A stretch of DNA of 7,099 bases from Lysobacteraceae bacterium (GTDB lineage Bacteria; Pseudomonadota; Gammaproteobacteria; Xanthomonadales; Xanthomonadaceae). Positions 5,519 through 7,099 of this stretch are shown here, one piece after another (the stretch's first letter is position 1; every line of letters begins with the position of its first letter). Made by a program: the position numbers and the translations under genes. Under the pieces are notes generated by a model. That model made no database searches and was not told where the DNA came from. It worked only from the letters and a program-made list of their open reading frames with translations. Location: NCBI GenBank assembly GCA_003449195.1, contig DMID01000258.1, positions 1-7,099 of the forward strand, given 5' to 3'.

Positions 5519-5541
5519 ATTGAACCCGCCGGTTCAATTTT
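5519..5541. repeat. 8-bp perfect inverted repeat downstream of polA, possible terminator
   Basis: ATTGAACC (5519-5526) and GGTTCAAT (5531-5538) form a perfect stem with a CGCC loop (plus strand). The repeat begins 25 bases after the polA stop codon in the minus direction. The T-run is on the plus-strand side (5538-5541) and not on the polA side, so it is not a classical polA terminator; it could stabilise the polA mRNA 3' end or be a protein-binding dyad. Confidence 0.4.
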
Positions 5542-5563
5542 GTGACGCCGGCCTCGCCTGGCC

Positions 5564-7099
5564 TCAATGCGCCTCGTCCCAGTTGGCGCCGATGCCGCTG
5601 TCCACCACCAGCGGCACGCGCAGGTCGGCGGCGCCGGACATGCGCTTGCCGACCTGTTCGACCAGCATCGGCACGAAGGCTTCGTCAACCTCGAACACCA
5701 GTTCGTCGTGCACCTGCAGGATCATCAGCGCACGCGCGCCGAACCCGGCCAGCCAGCCGTCCACGGCCACCATCGCGCGCTTGATGATGTCCGCCGCGGT
5801 GCCCTGCATGGGCGCGTTGATCGCCGCGCGCTCGGCGCCGGCACGCAGGCCCTGGTTGCGGGCGTTGATGTCGTTCAGATACAGCCGGCGCCCGAACAGG
5901 GTTTCGACGTAGCCTTGCTCGCGCGCTTGCGCGCGCATCCGCTCCATGAAGGCGTGCACCGCCGGGTAGCGGCTGAAATACAGCGCCACGTAGTCCTGCG
6001 CCTCGGCGCGGCCGATGCCGAGCTGGCGCGCCAGCCCGAATGCGCTCATGCCGTACATCAGGCCGAAGTTGATCGCCTTGGCGGCGCGGCGCTCGTTCGG
6101 CGTGACTTCGGCCAGCGGCTTGCCGAACACTTCGGCGGCAGTGGCGCGGTGCACGTCGTCGCCGTGTTCGAAGGCACGCAGCAGGCCCGGGTCTTCGGAC
6201 AGGTGGGCCATGATCCGCAGCTCGATCTGCGAATAGTCGAAGGAGACGATGCGGCGGCCTTCCGGCGCGACGAACGCGCGGCGGATGCGACGGCCGTCCT
6301 CGCTGCGCACGGGGATGTTCTGCAGGTTCGGGTCGGACGAAGACAGCCGCCCGGTCGCCGCACCGGCCTGGTGGTAGCTGGTGTGCAGGCGGCCGGTATG
6401 CGGGTTGACCATCTCCGGCAGCTTGTCGGTGTAGGTGCTGCGCAGCTTGGCCAGCCCGCGGTAGTCGAGGATGGTGCGCGGCAGCTCGTGCTGGTCGGCA
6501 ATGGCTTCCAGCGCTTCCTCGTTGGTGGAGGGCTGGCCCTTGGGCGTCTTCACCAGCGCCGGCAGCTTGAGTTCGTCGAACAGCACGGCCTGCAGCTGCT
6601 TGGGCGAATCGAGGTTGAACTCGTGTCCGGCCAGCGCCACCGCCTTCTGCCGCGCGGCCAGCATGCGCGTGCCCAGGTCGTTGCTCTGCCGGCGCAGCTC
6701 GGCCGTGTCGATCGCCACGCCGTTGGCCTCGATGCGCGCCAGCACCGGCACCAGCGGCATCTCGATCTCGCGGTACACCTTCTCCAGCCCCGGCTCGGCG
6801 GCCAGCTTTTCCGACAGCACGCGGTGCAGGCGCAGGGTGACGTCGGCATCCTCGGCGGCGTAGCGCGTGGCATCGTCGATGGCCACCTGCGAGAACGGGA
6901 TGGCCTTGGCGCCCTTGCCGGCCACGTCCTCGTAATGGACGGTCTCGTAGCCCAGATAGCGCCGCGCCAGCGAGTCCATGTCGTGGCGGGTGGCGGTGGA
7001 GTTGAGCACGAAGCTCTCCAGCATGGTGTCGTCGGCATAGCCGGCCACGTCCACGCCGTGGCGGTGCAGCACGTGCAGGTCGTACTTGCCGTGCTGGCC
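5564..7099 (-). CDS. polA: DNA polymerase I, C-terminal part (5' end beyond the window)
   Basis: DNA polymerase I fills gaps and replaces RNA primers during replication and repair. The frame is open to base 7099 (GQHGKYDLH precedes the GTG at 7072), so the N-terminal 5'-nuclease domain and true start lie off the right edge; 511 residues are visible. Numbered from the codon at 7072, about 1-95 ends the 3'-5' proofreading domain, with DTMLESFVLN (Asp15) and YAAEDADVTL (Tyr71, Asp75), which match E. coli Asp424, Tyr497 and Asp501, so proofreading appears intact. The polymerase domain follows: TGRLSSSDPNLQNIP (240-254), motif A FDYSQIELRIMAH (Asp279), motif B RRAAKAINFGLMYG (Arg328, Lys332, Tyr340), and motif C QVHDELVFEV (Asp456). 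The chain ends in the normal place (GANWDEAH). No inteins or breaks are seen. The sRNA lies downstream on the same strand. Confidence 0.98.
   Translation of the reverse strand, partial: GQHGKYDLHVLHRHGVDVAGYADDTMLESFVLNSTATRHDMDSLARRYLGYETVHYEDVAGKGAKAIPFSQVAIDDATRYAAEDADVTLRLHRVLSEKLAAEPGLEKVYREIEMPLVPVLARIEANGVAIDTAELRRQSNDLGTRMLAARQKAVALAGHEFNLDSPKQLQAVLFDELKLPALVKTPKGQPSTNEEALEAIADQHELPRTILDYRGLAKLRSTYTDKLPEMVNPHTGRLHTSYHQAGAATGRLSSSDPNLQNIPVRSEDGRRIRRAFVAPEGRRIVSFDYSQIELRIMAHLSEDPGLLRAFEHGDDVHRATAAEVFGKPLAEVTPNERRAAKAINFGLMYGMSAFGLARQLGIGRAEAQDYVALYFSRYPAVHAFMERMRAQAREQGYVETLFGRRLYLNDINARNQGLRAGAERAAINAPMQGTAADIIKRAMVAVDGWLAGFGARALMILQVHDELVFEVDEAFVPMLVEQVGKRMSGAADLRVPLVVDSGIGANWDEAH

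Noticed and set aside
5485..5688. Small minus-strand open frame of 67 codons overlapping the end of polA
   Set aside because: Its first two-thirds is an out-of-frame copy of the polA C-terminus and the rest has no coding signal or ribosome site.

Overview
The window is GC-rich, has strongly G/C-biased third codon positions and is densely coding, typical of a gammaproteobacterial chromosome. The oxygen-dependent HemF, the polA-linked C-loop small RNA and the style of the S9 peptidase suggest the family Xanthomonadaceae/Lysobacteraceae. That assignment is inferred; the genus cannot be read from the sequence. I see no rRNA, tRNA, CRISPR array, insertion sequence or phage gene.

Layout, left to right. 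(1) 1-1520, + strand: the 3' part of a DPP-IV-type S9 serine peptidase, cut by the window edge. (2) 1521-1578: a convergent gap holding a strong GC hairpin. (3) 1579-2877, - strand: a class-V-fold PLP-dependent enzyme with a twin-arginine signal, resembling the isopenicillin N epimerase/PvdN group. (4) 2878-3014: a divergent promoter region with two inverted repeats. (5) 3015-3563, + strand: an unrecognised small protein with four membrane segments. (6) 3564-3746: a gap ending in a -10 box placed so close to the next gene that its mRNA is probably leaderless. (7) 3747-4658, + strand: hemF. (8) 4659-4685: a short convergent gap with a GC hairpin. (9) 4686-5171, - strand: a DUF421 (YetF/YcaP-type) membrane protein with a recognisable promoter at 5201-5229. 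(10) 5199-5563: a 365-bp non-coding stretch rich in inverted repeats. (11) 5564-7099, - strand: the C-terminal two-thirds of DNA polymerase I (polA), cut by the right edge.

The most interesting element lies in region 10. On the minus strand, about 150 bp downstream of polA, three stem-loops follow one another with only 3-4 nt between them. Each exposes a CCCC in its loop, and the last is a perfect 10-bp intrinsic terminator followed by TTTTTATTT. Size (about 110-115 nt), architecture and position match what I recall of sX13, the Hfq-independent C-rich-loop virulence sRNA of Xanthomonas. The position also parallels Spot 42 downstream of polA in enterobacteria.

The protein-coding genes do not form a single pathway. 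They are mostly separate transcription units: peptide breakdown, a periplasmic PLP enzyme, haem synthesis, an envelope protein, DNA repair/replication, and one riboregulator. The second point of interest is the Tat-exported PLP enzyme, which has no siderophore genes beside it.
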